Assembly: GCF_043555885.1 (NCBI RefSeq)
Contig: NZ_JBIGHX010000004.1
Location: 444,187 to 508,186 of the forward strand
Reading direction: 5' to 3'
Origin: Pelomonas lactea
Lineage (GTDB): Bacteria > Pseudomonadota > Gammaproteobacteria > Burkholderiales > Burkholderiaceae_C
Length of the DNA stretch: 64,000 bases
A model generated the notes under the pieces. It ran no database searches, was not told the DNA's origin, and saw only the letters and a program-made list of their open reading frames with translations. Positions 45,851 to 54,727 of this stretch are shown here, piece after piece. Numbering within the stretch: position 1 is the first letter of the stretch; each line of letters starts with the position of its first letter. Both the position numbers and the translations under genes were made by a program.

Positions 45851-46335
45851 CCGAAGAAGCGACCCGACCTGCCGTGGCGATCAAGAAGCCCCAGGTGACG
45901 ATCTACACCGACGGCGCCTGCAAGGGCAACCCGGGCCCTGGCGGCTGGGGGGCATGGCTGCACAGCGCCGGGCATGACAAGGAACTGTTCGGCGGCGAGC
46001 GCGAGACCACCAACAACCGCATGGAGCTCACGGCGCCCATCGAGGCGCTGGCCTCGCTCAAGCGCAGCTGTGACGTGGTCGTCTACCTGGACAGCGAGTA
46101 CGTCCGCAAGGGCATCACCGAATGGATCACGAACTGGCAGCGTCGTGGCTGGAAGACGGCCGACGGCAAGCCGGTGAAGAACGCCGACCTGTGGATGCGG
46201 CTGGATGCGCTGCGCAAGCTGCACGCGGTGGAGTGGCGCTGGGTGAAGGGCCACGCGGGCGACCCGGGCAACGAGCGCGCCGACATGCTGGCCAACAAGG
46301 GGGTGGCCTCGATCAGTAAAGTGCGCTCCACCTAA
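45847..46335 (+). CDS. rnhA: Ribonuclease HI
   Basis: The 162-aa enzyme degrades RNA in RNA:DNA hybrids. The four catalytic acidic residues are visible in IYTDGACKGNPGPGG, TNNRMELTAPIEAL, VYLDSEYVRKG and GNERADMLAN. The basic handle region (WQRRGWKTADGKPVKN) is present, as in E. coli RNase HI. A short N-terminal extension (about 15 residues) precedes the first strand. Its ATG overlaps the methyltransferase stop. Confidence 0.97.
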   Translation: MTEEATRPAVAIKKPQVTIYTDGACKGNPGPGGWGAWLHSAGHDKELFGGERETTNNRMELTAPIEALASLKRSCDVVVYLDSEYVRKGITEWITNWQRRGWKTADGKPVKNADLWMRLDALRKLHAVEWRWVKGHAGDPGNERADMLANKGVASISKVRST

Positions 46336-46354
46336 ACACCGCAGGGAGTCGCCC

Positions 46355-48391
46355 GTGAAGCTGTTGCCCACCTTGATCGCTGCCGCGCTGCTGGCGGCCG
46401 GCGCGGCCCAGGCCCAGACGCAGACGAACTACACGGTCATCTGCAAGAAGACGCCGTGCGGCCAGCTGAAGGCCACCGAGAACGGCGGCCGGCTGGAGGT
46501 GGACTACCGCTACCGCAACAACGGCCGCGGGCCGGAGCAGAAGGAGCTGCTGGAGACCGCGCCCGACGGCGCCTGGCTGCGCTACCGCACCGAGGGCGTG
46601 GCGACCTTCGGCGCGCGCATCGACGAGAGCTTCGAGCGCGACGCGGCCGACAAGGCCACCTGGCGCTCGCCCGTGGACCGCGGCGAACGCGCCGGCCTGG
46701 CGCGCGACGCCGTCTACCTGCCGGTAGCCGCCAGCCCGGCCTGGACCGCGCGGCTGGCGCAGGCGCTGCTGGCCAGCAAGACACAGCGCACCGAGGTGCT
46801 GCCCGTCGGGCGGCTGTCCATCGAGCGCGTGCAGCGCCTGGCCGTGCCGGGCCAGGCCTACGAGGTCGGCCTGTACGCGATCACGGGGCTGGACCTGGAG
46901 CCGGTCTACGTCTGGCTGCGCGAGGACAACCGCGCGCTGTTCGCGCAGGTCTACCCGGGCTGGGGCGGCACGGTGCTGCAGGGCTTCGAGGCCGAGGTGG
47001 ACCGACTGGGCGACGCGCAGAACGCCGCGCAGTTCGCGCGTCTGCAGCGCATCGCCAAGGAGCTGCCGCAGCCGTTGCCGGGGCTGACGGTCATCGAGGG
47101 CGTGCGCTGGTTCGACGCGCAGGCGGCGCAGCTGCGCGGGCCGTCCGACGTCTACCTGCAGGACGGCCGCATCGCCTTCATCGCCAAGCCTGGCAGCCTG
47201 AAGAACGCCGCGCCGGCTCAGCGCATCGCTGGCCGCGGCCGCACGCTGCTGCCGGGCTTCGTCGACATGCATGCGCACGTGACGCCGGGCGACCTGCTGC
47301 TGAACCTGGCCGCCGGCGTGACGGCCGTGCGCGACGTGGGCAACAACAACGCCGAGCTGGCCGCACTGCGCGGCCGCATCGGGCGCGGCGAGCTGCTGGG
47401 CACGGACATCGCGGCCAACGGCTTCATCGAGGGCAAGAGCCCGTTCTCATCGCAGGCCGACTTCGTGCCCGACAGCCTGCCCGATGCGCTGGCCGCCATC
47501 GACTGGTACGCCGCGCACGGCTACCGCCAGCTCAAGCTCTACAACTCCATCCGCCCCGAGTGGGTGAAGCCCATGGTGGCGCATGCACGCTCGCTGGGGC
47601 TGCGCACCGGCGGCCATGTGCCGGCGTTCATGACGGCGCGCGAGGCCGTCGAGGCCGGCTACGACGAGCTGCACCACATCAACCAGGTGACGCTGAACTT
47701 CCTCGTCAGCAAGACCGACGACACGCGCACGCTGCTGCGCTTCACCCTCGTCGGCGACAAGGCGGCCGACCTGAAGCTCAACGACCGCCGCACGCAGGAC
47801 TTCATCGCGCTGCTGAAGAAGAAGGGCACCGTCGTCGACGCCACCCTGGTGGCCTTCGAGGGCCAGTACACGCAGCGCCAGGGCCAGCCCAACCCCAGCT
47901 ATGCGGTGGTGGCGGCCAACCTGCCGGCCGCGGTGCAGCGCAGCCTGCTGTCGGCCGAGTCGGAGCTGGACGATGCGAAGGCCAGGCGCTGGGGCGCGAG
48001 CTGGACGGTCATGACCGACCTGCTGCGCCGCATGCATGCGGCCGGCATCCCGCTGGTGGCCGGCACCGACGCGACGGCCGGCTTCGCGTTGCAGCGCGAG
48101 CTGGAGCTGTACGTGCAGGCCGGCATCCCGGCCGCGCAGGCGCTGAAGATCGCGACGTGGAACGGCGCGAAGTACAGCGACCGGCTGAACGACCTGGGCA
48201 GCATCGAACGCGGCAAGCGTGCCGACCTGCTGCTGGTGGACGGCGACCCGGTGGCCGACATCCGCGCCATCCGCCGCGTGGCGCTGGTCATCCAGGGGCA
48301 GGGAGGCGAGACGCGGGCCTTGTCGCCGGCGGCGCTGTATCAATCGATGGGCATCCTGCCGTTCGTGCCGGCTGCGGACATCCTGAAATGA
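46355..48391 (+). CDS. Secreted amidohydrolase family protein
   Basis: The 678-aa protein has a signal peptide (cleavage after AQA, about residue 20) and an N-terminal domain of about 230 residues that I do not recognise. The amidohydrolase-superfamily TIM barrel runs from about residue 250 to the end. Metal-ligand motifs are DMHAHV (about 304-309), GGHVPAF and ELHHINQ, and GTDAT holds the probable catalytic aspartate. The layout resembles the imidazolonepropionase/prolidase-like secreted amidohydrolases; the substrate is unknown. The start is GTG at 46355 with GGGAG 6 nt upstream. Its stop overlaps the peptide-binding protein gene (ATGA), suggesting that a peptide or peptide-like compound is the common substrate. 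Confidence 0.85.
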   Translation: MKLLPTLIAAALLAAGAAQAQTQTNYTVICKKTPCGQLKATENGGRLEVDYRYRNNGRGPEQKELLETAPDGAWLRYRTEGVATFGARIDESFERDAADKATWRSPVDRGERAGLARDAVYLPVAASPAWTARLAQALLASKTQRTEVLPVGRLSIERVQRLAVPGQAYEVGLYAITGLDLEPVYVWLREDNRALFAQVYPGWGGTVLQGFEAEVDRLGDAQNAAQFARLQRIAKELPQPLPGLTVIEGVRWFDAQAAQLRGPSDVYLQDGRIAFIAKPGSLKNAAPAQRIAGRGRTLLPGFVDMHAHVTPGDLLLNLAAGVTAVRDVGNNNAELAALRGRIGRGELLGTDIAANGFIEGKSPFSSQADFVPDSLPDALAAIDWYAAHGYRQLKLYNSIRPEWVKPMVAHARSLGLRTGGHVPAFMTAREAVEAGYDELHHINQVTLNFLVSKTDDTRTLLRFTLVGDKAADLKLNDRRTQDFIALLKKKGTVVDATLVAFEGQYTQRQGQPNPSYAVVAANLPAAVQRSLLSAESELDDAKARRWGASWTVMTDLLRRMHAAGIPLVAGTDATAGFALQRELELYVQAGIPAAQALKIATWNGAKYSDRLNDLGSIERGKRADLLLVDGDPVADIRAIRRVALVIQGQGGETRALSPAALYQSMGILPFVPAADILK

Positions 48392-49947
48392 AGCGACTGG
48401 CCCCGCTGCTGCTGGCGCTGCCGCTGCTCGCCGGCGCCGACACCACGCTGCGCTTCTGCGCCGCCGGCAGCCCCAAGACCTTCGACCCGGCGGTGACCGA
48501 CAGCGGCATCGACCACATCGCCCACCTGCCCATCTTCGGCACGTTGGTGGAAACCCGCCGCGGCACCGACGAGCTGATGCCCGGGCTGGCCACGAGCTGG
48601 CGGGTCAGCCCCGACGGCCTGACGTACACCTTCGAGCTGCGCCGCGGCGTCGCCTGGCACAGCAGCGCCGACTTCAAGCCCACGCGGCCGTTCAATGCCG
48701 ACGACGTGGTCTTCACGTTCAGCCGTCTGCTGAACCGCGACAGTGCCTTCGCCAAGGCCCTGCCCGGCGTCGTGCCCTACGTCGTGTCCTTCGGGTGGGA
48801 GAAGCTGATCCGGCAGGTCGAGAAGCTGTCGGAGCATGAGGTGCGCATCACGCTGGCCGAACGCGATGCCGGCTTCCTGTTCACGCTGACGCAGGCCTTC
48901 ACGTCGCTGCAGTCCGCCGAACTGGGCGCGCAGCTGCTGCAACGCGGCACGCCGCAACGCATCGCGCAGCTGCCCGTGGGCACGGGGCCGTTCCAGCTCA
49001 AGAGCTTCCGCAAGGACAGCGTCATCCGCTACGCCGCCCACCCGGGCTGGTGGCGCAAGGCCGAGGTGCCGCGCGCCGACCAACTGGTGTTCGCAATCAC
49101 GCCCGATGCCACCGTGCGCGCGCAGCGCCTGCGGCGCGACGAATGCGACATCGCCGCCCCGGTGGGCCCGGCCGAACTGGCGCAGCTGCAGAAGGACCCC
49201 GCCATCAAGCTGGCGACCGCGGCCGGCATGAACGTGGGCATCCTGGCCTACAACACCCGCAAGCCCGTGCTCGCCAACCTGGCCGTGCGCCAGGCGCTGG
49301 ACATGGCCATCGACAAGGCCGCCATCCTGCGCACCGTCTACGGCGACGCCGGCACGGCGGCCACGACGATCATCCCGGCCTCCAACTGGGCGCATGACGC
49401 CTCGCTCAAGCCCGCGCCACACGACCCGGCCAAGGCGCGCGAGCTGCTGAAGAAGGCCGGCGTGCTGCCGCTGAACCTGACGCTGTGGGCCATGCCCGTG
49501 GTGCGCTTCTACAACCCCAACGGCCAGGTGATGGCGCAGATGATCCAGGCCGACTGGGCCAAGGTGGGCGTGACGGCGCGCATCGTCACCTACGAGTGGG
49601 GCGAGTACCTGCGGCGCATCGATGCCGGCGAGCACGACGTGGCCATGTCCGGCTGGAATGGCGACCCCGAGCCCTCCGGCACTTTCGCGCAGCTGGCCTG
49701 CGGGTCGGCCAGCGGCACCTTCTGGTGCAATCCCGCCTACGACCAGCTGCTGTCCCAGGCGCGCCAGGCCCAGCAGCCCGGCGAGCGCAAGGCGCTCTAC
49801 GCGAAGGCGCAGAAGCTGGTGCTGGAGCAACTGCCGTGGACGCCGATGGCCTATGGCCGCGTCGCCGTGCCGATGCGCGCGACGGTCAAGGGCTTCGTGC
49901 TGGAGATGGACGGCAGCACATATTTCGATGGGGCGCTGCCCCGCTGA
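48388..49947 (+). CDS. ABC transporter substrate-binding protein (DppA/SapA-like)
   Basis: The 519-aa periplasmic protein of the SBP_bac_5 family starts with a signal peptide (MKRLAPLLLALPLLAGA). Family features are FDPAVTDSGIDHIAHLPIFGTLVE, LATSWRVSPDGLTYTFELRRGVAWH, FNADDVVFTFSRLL, LPVGTGPFQLKSF and VAMSGWNGDPEPSG. Such proteins bind dipeptides or oligopeptides, heme or antimicrobial peptides for import. No permease or ATPase gene follows, so it must use a transporter encoded elsewhere or act alone. It overlaps the amidohydrolase stop by 4 bp and is followed 14 bp later by dcd. Confidence 0.9.
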   Translation: MKRLAPLLLALPLLAGADTTLRFCAAGSPKTFDPAVTDSGIDHIAHLPIFGTLVETRRGTDELMPGLATSWRVSPDGLTYTFELRRGVAWHSSADFKPTRPFNADDVVFTFSRLLNRDSAFAKALPGVVPYVVSFGWEKLIRQVEKLSEHEVRITLAERDAGFLFTLTQAFTSLQSAELGAQLLQRGTPQRIAQLPVGTGPFQLKSFRKDSVIRYAAHPGWWRKAEVPRADQLVFAITPDATVRAQRLRRDECDIAAPVGPAELAQLQKDPAIKLATAAGMNVGILAYNTRKPVLANLAVRQALDMAIDKAAILRTVYGDAGTAATTIIPASNWAHDASLKPAPHDPAKARELLKKAGVLPLNLTLWAMPVVRFYNPNGQVMAQMIQADWAKVGVTARIVTYEWGEYLRRIDAGEHDVAMSGWNGDPEPSGTFAQLACGSASGTFWCNPAYDQLLSQARQAQQPGERKALYAKAQKLVLEQLPWTPMAYGRVAVPMRATVKGFVLEMDGSTYFDGALPR

Positions 49948-49961
49948 GCAAGGACAACGAG

Positions 49962-50528
49962 ATGAGCATCAAGAGCGACAAGTGGATACGCCGCATGTGC
50001 GAGCAGCACGGCATGATCGAGCCGTTCGAGCCCGGTCAGGTGCGCGAGCAGGACGGCCGCAAGATCGTCAGCTACGGCACCAGCAGCTATGGCTACGACA
50101 TCCGCTGCGCGCCCGAATTCAAGGTCTTCACCAACATCCACTCCACGGTGGTGGACCCGAAGAACTTCGACGAGAACAGCTTCGTCGACGTCAACAAGGA
50201 CGTCTGCATCATCCCGCCCAACAGCTTCGCGCTGGCGCGCACGATGGAGTACTTCCGCATCCCGCGCAACGTGCTGACGGTCTGCCTGGGCAAGAGCACC
50301 TATGCCCGCTGCGGCATCATCGTCAACGTGACGCCGTTCGAGCCCGAGTGGGAGGGCTATGTGACGCTGGAGTTCAGCAACACGACGCCGCTGCCGGCCA
50401 AGATCTACGCCGGCGAAGGCTGCGCGCAGGTGCTGTTCTTCGAGAGCGACGAGGTCTGCGAGACCAGCTACAAGGACCGCGGCGGCAAGTACCAGGGCCA
50501 GGTGGGCGTCACGCTGCCCAAGACCTGA
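49962..50528 (+). CDS. dcd: dCTP deaminase
   Basis: The 188-aa trimeric enzyme deaminates dCTP to dUTP, feeding thymidylate synthesis. Family signatures are IKSDKWIRRMCEQHGMI, SYGTSSYGYDIR, the active-site GKSTYARCGI with conserved Arg and Ser, and VTPFEPEWEGYVTLE, which holds the catalytic glutamate. Length and C-terminal KYQGQVGVTLPKT are normal. AAGGAC precedes the ATG. It lies in line with the peptide-binding gene, 14 bp upstream, but functionally it is a housekeeping gene. It converges on the alpha/beta hydrolase gene. Confidence 0.97.
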   Translation: MSIKSDKWIRRMCEQHGMIEPFEPGQVREQDGRKIVSYGTSSYGYDIRCAPEFKVFTNIHSTVVDPKNFDENSFVDVNKDVCIIPPNSFALARTMEYFRIPRNVLTVCLGKSTYARCGIIVNVTPFEPEWEGYVTLEFSNTTPLPAKIYAGEGCAQVLFFESDEVCETSYKDRGGKYQGQVGVTLPKT

Positions 50529-50544
50529 GCGACGGGCGGCGACC

Positions 50545-51297
50545 TCAGCGCGCCATCTCCACGATAGCCTGCGCGACGGCGGCGGGCTGGTCCTTCTGCA
50601 GGTAGTGGCCCGTGTCGGGCAGCAGCTCCACGCGGGCGGCGCCGGTGCGGCGCAGCCAGTCCTGCTGCAGCTCGCGGAACACGGCCTCGAACGCGCCCTG
50701 CTCCAGCCCGCGGAAGTCGCGCCGCGCCAGCACGCGCACCGGCAGCTGCAGCGGCGGGGCGGCGTCCCACGCATCGGTGCAGCGGGCCTGGGCGTCGAAC
50801 TCGGCGGCGGTGGCGCCGGTCATTGCCAGTCGCACGACGCGGAGCATCGTGGCGATGGCCGGCGCCTTCTCCTTCACGCGCGCCAGGTGCTGCGGGTTCG
50901 TGCCTTCCAGCAGCAGCAGGCCCTTGACCTCGCCGGGGTACAGCCGCGCGAATGCGTACTGGTACAGCCCGCCGATGGAGTGGCCCACCAGCAGATAGGG
51001 CGGCTTCAGGCCGCTGCGCGCCAGCCACTCGTGCTGCTCGGCGGCGATGGTGCAGGGGTCGCGCGGGGCTGACGTGGCCGGCGTGCGGCCATAGCCGGGG
51101 CGGTCGGGGGCGACGACGGTCAGTGCGCCGGCCGGCAGCGCCGCCCGCACGCGCTGCCAGACGCCCGAGTCGTCGCCCAGCCCGGCCTGCAGCACGACGA
51201 CGGGGCCCGTGGCCGCCTCGGGCGGCGGCGCCTCGCTGGCGCAGGCAGGCAGCAGCAGGCAGGCGAGCAGCAGGGGCAGGGTCTTGTTCAGCAACAT
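50545..51297 (-). CDS. Alpha/beta hydrolase lipoprotein
   Basis: The 250-aa protein has a lipoprotein signal (lipobox LPAC, cysteine at 19) and an alpha/beta hydrolase fold. The nucleophile elbow is GHSIGG with Ser107, the oxyanion region is near LQAGLGDDSGVW, and the catalytic His is in DTGHYLQ (about 231). Substrate is unknown; esterase or lipase-like activity in the envelope is probable. The ATG at 51297 is chosen because it gives a good signal peptide. It diverges from the solute-binding protein gene, with about 100 bp between starts. Confidence 0.87.
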   Translation of the reverse strand: MLLNKTLPLLLACLLLPACASEAPPPEAATGPVVVLQAGLGDDSGVWQRVRAALPAGALTVVAPDRPGYGRTPATSAPRDPCTIAAEQHEWLARSGLKPPYLLVGHSIGGLYQYAFARLYPGEVKGLLLLEGTNPQHLARVKEKAPAIATMLRVVRLAMTGATAAEFDAQARCTDAWDAAPPLQLPVRVLARRDFRGLEQGAFEAVFRELQQDWLRRTGAARVELLPDTGHYLQKDQPAAVAQAIVEMAR

Positions 51298-51394
51298 GCG
51301 TGTTCGGTGTGGGGACGTCCAGGCATTGGAAACGCAGCCAGCCCAACGACAGCCAAACCCGTCAGACTCACCGTGAGGCCTGCATACTGCCCGC

Positions 51395-52183
51395 ATGGGA
51401 TGGACCGGATCACAACGCCCGCTGCTGCCGTCGCCCGCCGCCGCGCGGCGCCGCTGTCTTGCCTGGCTGGTGGGCCTGGCCGACCTGGGCCCGCTGCCGG
51501 CCGTCGCCGCCGAGCTGCATCTGCGCGTGATGGTCAACGAGGTGGCGCCGTACAGCTGGCGCGACGGTGCCGAGCTGGCCGGCCTGCACCCCAGCCTGCT
51601 GCGCGCGCTGGCCGCGGAAGCCGGCCTGCAGTTCGACTTCAGTGCCGGCCTGTACGCGCGGGCATCGCGGGCGCTGGCCGACGGCGTGGCGGACCTGGTC
51701 GTCACGCTGGCCACGCCCGACCAGGACGCCCAGGGCCAGCGCGTGGCCGTGTTGCACCCGGTGCGCTACCTCGTCATCAGCCGCGCCGACGCGCCGCTGA
51801 CCGAGCCCGCGCAGCTGCGCGGCAAGCTGCTGGGCATCGCCCGCAATGCCTACTACAACGCGCTGATCAACGACGACGAGACCATCCGCAAGTTCACCAT
51901 CGTCGATCCCAACCAGGGGCTGCGCATGCTGGCGCTGGGGCGGCTGGATGCCGTCATCTCCACCGACCTGTTGCTGATGCACGCGCTGCGCCAGCCGGGC
52001 CTGGAGCGCGCCGCGTTCGCCCCGCCCATCAGCGTCGGCGGCAGCGGCTATGCGCTGTTCGCGCGGCGCGACCTGCCCGAGCCGACGGTGCAGCGTCTGC
52101 GCGCCGGCTGGGCCGCGCTGCAGCGCCGCGGCGTGCCAGCGGCCCTGCTGCGCGAACATGGCGGTGCCGACGCGGCGCCCTGA
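51395..52183 (+). CDS. Periplasmic solute-binding protein (SBP_bac_3 type)
   Basis: The 262-aa protein has an N-terminal signal-like segment (Arg-rich n-region, hydrophobic core, cleavage near AVAAEL) and a type II periplasmic binding fold: LRVMVNEVAPYSWRD, LHPSLLRALAAEAGLQFDF, LADGVADLVVTLATP, GLRMLALGRLDAVIST. This is the amino-acid-binding/transporter substrate-binding family, often found as orphan proteins that feed sensors. No transporter genes adjoin. CATACT at 51383-51388 lies 6 nt before the ATG, a likely -10 box that would give a leaderless mRNA. Confidence 0.8.
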   Translation: MGWTGSQRPLLPSPAAARRRCLAWLVGLADLGPLPAVAAELHLRVMVNEVAPYSWRDGAELAGLHPSLLRALAAEAGLQFDFSAGLYARASRALADGVADLVVTLATPDQDAQGQRVAVLHPVRYLVISRADAPLTEPAQLRGKLLGIARNAYYNALINDDETIRKFTIVDPNQGLRMLALGRLDAVISTDLLLMHALRQPGLERAAFAPPISVGGSGYALFARRDLPEPTVQRLRAGWAALQRRGVPAALLREHGGADAAP

Positions 52184-52188
52184 GCCGT

Positions 52189-52677
52189 TCAGCCCGGCTG
52201 CGCACGGGCGAGGTGGCGCTCCAGACCCAGCCGGCCCGCGCGCATGACGCGCTTGTGATTCCAGCGGAACAGCGGCGCCAGCACAGGGGCCAGGCTGCGC
52301 AGCACGCCTGGCGGCAGCGTCACGCGCCAGACGAAGGTCACGTCCGTGTGGCCGCCGGCTGCGGGCGCGGCCTGCTTCATCAGCCAGATGCCTTCGCCGG
52401 CCAGCGTGCCGCCCGCACGGGCGCGCAGCCGCTCCTGGTGCACCACCTCCGTCACCTCCAGCGCCAGGTGCAGCCGGTAGCCCAGCCCGGTGCGAAAGCT
52501 GATGCGCTGCACGCGGCCCACGCCCGTCGCGTCCCCTGGGGCCAGCCGCTGCACGGCGACGACGCCCGGCCACCAGCGGGGCCAGTGCTCGGTGTTGGTG
52601 ATGGCCTGCCAGACGCGCGGCACCGGCGCATCCAGGCGCCAGTGGCTGACGAGGTCGAAGTAAGCGGTCTGAGACAT
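52189..52677 (-). CDS. SRPBCC family protein
   Basis: The 162-aa protein has the START/Bet v1-like hydrophobic-pocket fold. YFDLVSHWRLDAPVPRVWQAITNTEHWPRWWPGV is the family's opening, followed by GLGYRLHLALEVTEV and LMKQAAPAAGGHTDVTFVWRV. It is likely to bind a small hydrophobic ligand or lipid; no catalytic residues are evident. It is convergent with the solute-binding protein gene (5 bp between stops) and divergent from the cupin-ECF module, sharing an 85-bp intergenic region with it. Its regulation by that ECF sigma factor is possible. Confidence 0.85.
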   Translation of the reverse strand: MSQTAYFDLVSHWRLDAPVPRVWQAITNTEHWPRWWPGVVAVQRLAPGDATGVGRVQRISFRTGLGYRLHLALEVTEVVHQERLRARAGGTLAGEGIWLMKQAAPAAGGHTDVTFVWRVTLPPGVLRSLAPVLAPLFRWNHKRVMRAGRLGLERHLARAQPG

Positions 52678-52726
52678 GCAACAGGGATACGGTGCGGCTG
52701 GGCAGGGCAGATGCCAAGGAGTAGGC

Positions 52727-52753
52727 TGCATCCAAAAAACTTCACGCCCCGTA
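52727..52753 (+). promoter_or_regulatory. Candidate ECF-type promoter of the cupin-sigma module
   Basis: TGCATCC (52727-52733), a 16-bp spacer and CGTA (52750-52753) resemble the TGATCC...CGTA promoters used by RpoE/ChrR-type (ECF11-like) sigma factors. The -10 lies 9 bp before the cupin ATG. If the module autoregulates, this is the likely site. No sigma-70 hexamers were seen there. Confidence 0.5.
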
Positions 52754-52762
52754 GAGCTTGCC

Positions 52763-53170
52763 ATGACCTCGTCCGCCGCCACCCCCGCCCAGGCCCGCGC
52801 CATCCGCCGGCGCCTGCTGGAGCGGGTGGCCGACACCGATGACAGCCACCTGACCGTGCCGCCTGGCGCGGTCGGCTGGCAGCCATTCGGCGACGGCGTG
52901 CAGATCAAGGTGCTGCACGGGCAGGCGGGCTTGCTGAGCTATCTGCTCAAGCTGGCCCCCGGCGCCCGGCTGGAGGCGCACCGCCACCCGGCGGACGAGG
53001 AGTGCGTGGTGCTGGAAGGTGTGCTCAAGGTGGGCAGCCGCGTCGAGGTGGGGCCGGGCGGCTACCATCTGGCGCGCGCGGGCAGCCTGCACGCGCCGAT
53101 CAGCACCGAGACGGGGGCGACCCTCTTCCTGCGCGGCGCCGAGCCGCATGTGGACCAACTGCTGGTGTGA
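52763..53170 (+). CDS. ChrR-like cupin domain protein
   Basis: The 135-aa protein is a single cupin domain (about 40-130). Metal ligands are visible in LEAHRHPADEEC (the HxHxxxxE pattern), and GVLKVGSRVEVGPGGYHLARAGSLH contributes the later histidine. This resembles the C-terminal cupin of ChrR-type anti-sigma factors, without their N-terminal zinc anti-sigma domain. It may sense or bind a metal or reactive species. Eight bases separate it from the ECF sigma gene on the same strand, so it is the first gene of the module. Confidence 0.8.
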   Translation: MTSSAATPAQARAIRRRLLERVADTDDSHLTVPPGAVGWQPFGDGVQIKVLHGQAGLLSYLLKLAPGARLEAHRHPADEECVVLEGVLKVGSRVEVGPGGYHLARAGSLHAPISTETGATLFLRGAEPHVDQLLV

Positions 53171-53178
53171 GGTTTGAC

Positions 53179-53889
53179 ATGGTCTATCCGCAACCGTCCG
53201 AGCCCGACGACCCGCCGCCCGAGGCTGCCCAGCTGTTCGACGACGCCGAGCTGCACGATGCCGGGGGCGAGGACAGCTGCGCCGAGCGCGATGCTGCCCC
53301 GGCGGGTTGCCCGTCGCTGGACGACGTGCAGCTGGAGGGCTGGATCGCCGCCATCGTCAACCACGACGAGCGCGCGCTGCTGGCGCTGTACGAGGCCACG
53401 CTGTCGCGCGTCTATGGCCTGGTGCTGCGGCTGGTGCGGCGCAGCCAGCTGGCCGAGGAGGTGGCGGAGGACGTGTACTTCCAGGTGTGGCGCCAGGCGC
53501 CGCGCTTCGACCCTGCGCGCGGCCGGCCGCTGACGTGGCTGCTGGGCATGGCCCGCTCGCGCGCCATCGACGCCATCCGCCGAGAAGCCCGCTTCCAGCA
53601 CGAGGAGCTGGACGATGACGTGGCCAGCAGCTCATCGCCCGCCGCCGCATCGGGCGATGAGCTGTTGGCCGTGGCGCAAGGCCACGCCGAGCTGCACCGC
53701 GCGCTGCTGCTGCTCAAGCCCCAGCCGCGCCAGCTCGTTGCGCTGGCGTTCTTCAACGGCCTGTCGCACGAGGAGATCGCGAGCCAGACCCATCTGCCGC
53801 TGGGCACCGTCAAATCCCAGATCCGCCGCGCGCTCATCACGCTGCGCGAATCGCTGGGTGACACTGGCGCCCATGCGCTGCCAGCCTGA
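53179..53889 (+). CDS. ECF RNA polymerase sigma factor
   Basis: The 236-aa ECF sigma factor has an unusual acidic N-terminal extension of about 50 residues (DDPPPEAAQLFDDAELHDAG). Region 2 (about 60-125) follows, with LLALYEATLSRVYGLVLRLV and GRPLTWLLGMARSRAIDAIRRE. The C-terminal region 4 (about 165-225) has the HTH LSHEEIASQTHLPLGTVKSQIRRAL. It sits between two cupin genes, which suggests control by a ChrR-like cupin anti-sigma factor, with singlet oxygen, peroxide or metals as plausible signals (inference from RpoE-ChrR). The ATG at 53179 follows GAGG. Confidence 0.92.
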   Translation: MVYPQPSEPDDPPPEAAQLFDDAELHDAGGEDSCAERDAAPAGCPSLDDVQLEGWIAAIVNHDERALLALYEATLSRVYGLVLRLVRRSQLAEEVAEDVYFQVWRQAPRFDPARGRPLTWLLGMARSRAIDAIRREARFQHEELDDDVASSSSPAAASGDELLAVAQGHAELHRALLLLKPQPRQLVALAFFNGLSHEEIASQTHLPLGTVKSQIRRALITLRESLGDTGAHALPA

Positions 53890-53898
53890 GGGGCCGCC

Positions 53899-54711
53899 AT
53901 GACGACAATGCCCACCACCCCTGAACCGCAAGACGACGACCTGAGCCTCCTGCTCAGCGAGCCCTTCGCCCGTGCCTGGGCCGCGCCTGCGCCGGGCCTG
54001 CCGCGCAGGCTGGCCGAACGCCTGGGTGACCGCCTGGCTCGCTCGCTGCGGGCCGAGCAAGGCATGTGCACGGTGCGCCGGCGGCACGCGGCCGCGCAAC
54101 CCCTGGGCGACGGCGCGCTGCAGCGCCCGCTGTACCGCGCGCCTGCCGACCGCCCGGCCCGCCCCGGCGAGCCGCGGGCGGCCAGCGTCGTCGAGCTGCA
54201 GGCCGGCGCCGCGCTGGCGCTGCCGGCAGGGGGCGCGCGCGAGTTCCTCGTGCTGCGCGGCAGTGTCGACGTGGACGGCGAAGGCCTGAGCCTGCGCGAC
54301 TTCCTGCTGCTTCCTGCTGGCAATGCGCCGCGCCTGCGCAGCACCGACGGCGCCCATGTCTTCGTGCGTGAGGCCGATGAGCCGGGGGCCGGGCGCACGC
54401 TGGTGCGCGACCGCGAGGCCGGCTGGCCCGAGTTCGCGCCGGGCATCCGCCGCCGCGTGCTGTGGACGGCCGGCGGCCAGGCCGCGCTGCTGTACCGCGC
54501 CGATCCCGGCGCCGCGGTGCCGGGCCACAGCCATGGCCACGACGAGGAATGCCTGATGGTGCAGGGCGAGCTGTTCCTGGACGACGTGCTGCTGCAGCCG
54601 GGCGACTACCAGCTCGCGCCGGCGGGCACGGGGCACCGCATCACGCAGACGGACACCGGCGTCATCATCTACGCGCACGGCGATCTGGACCTGCAGTTCA
54701 ACGGTACTTGA
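53899..54711 (+). CDS. Double-cupin protein, candidate anti-sigma factor
   Basis: The 270-aa protein has two cupin halves. The first (about 95-155) has lost its metal ligands. The second (about 185-265) keeps them in GHSHGHDEEC (H210, H212, H214, E216/E217) and a late His in GTGHRIT. ChrR anti-sigma factors bear such a cupin, but their N-terminal HxxxCxxC zinc anti-sigma domain is absent; residues 1-90 are an Arg/Ala-rich helical segment instead. It may bind the sigma factor through this segment (inference). It starts 9 bp after the sigma gene, and a strong terminator follows its stop. Confidence 0.8.
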   Translation: MTTMPTTPEPQDDDLSLLLSEPFARAWAAPAPGLPRRLAERLGDRLARSLRAEQGMCTVRRRHAAAQPLGDGALQRPLYRAPADRPARPGEPRAASVVELQAGAALALPAGGAREFLVLRGSVDVDGEGLSLRDFLLLPAGNAPRLRSTDGAHVFVREADEPGAGRTLVRDREAGWPEFAPGIRRRVLWTAGGQAALLYRADPGAAVPGHSHGHDEECLMVQGELFLDDVLLQPGDYQLAPAGTGHRITQTDTGVIIYAHGDLDLQFNGT

Positions 54712-54727
54712 GCGACATCAGCGGCGG

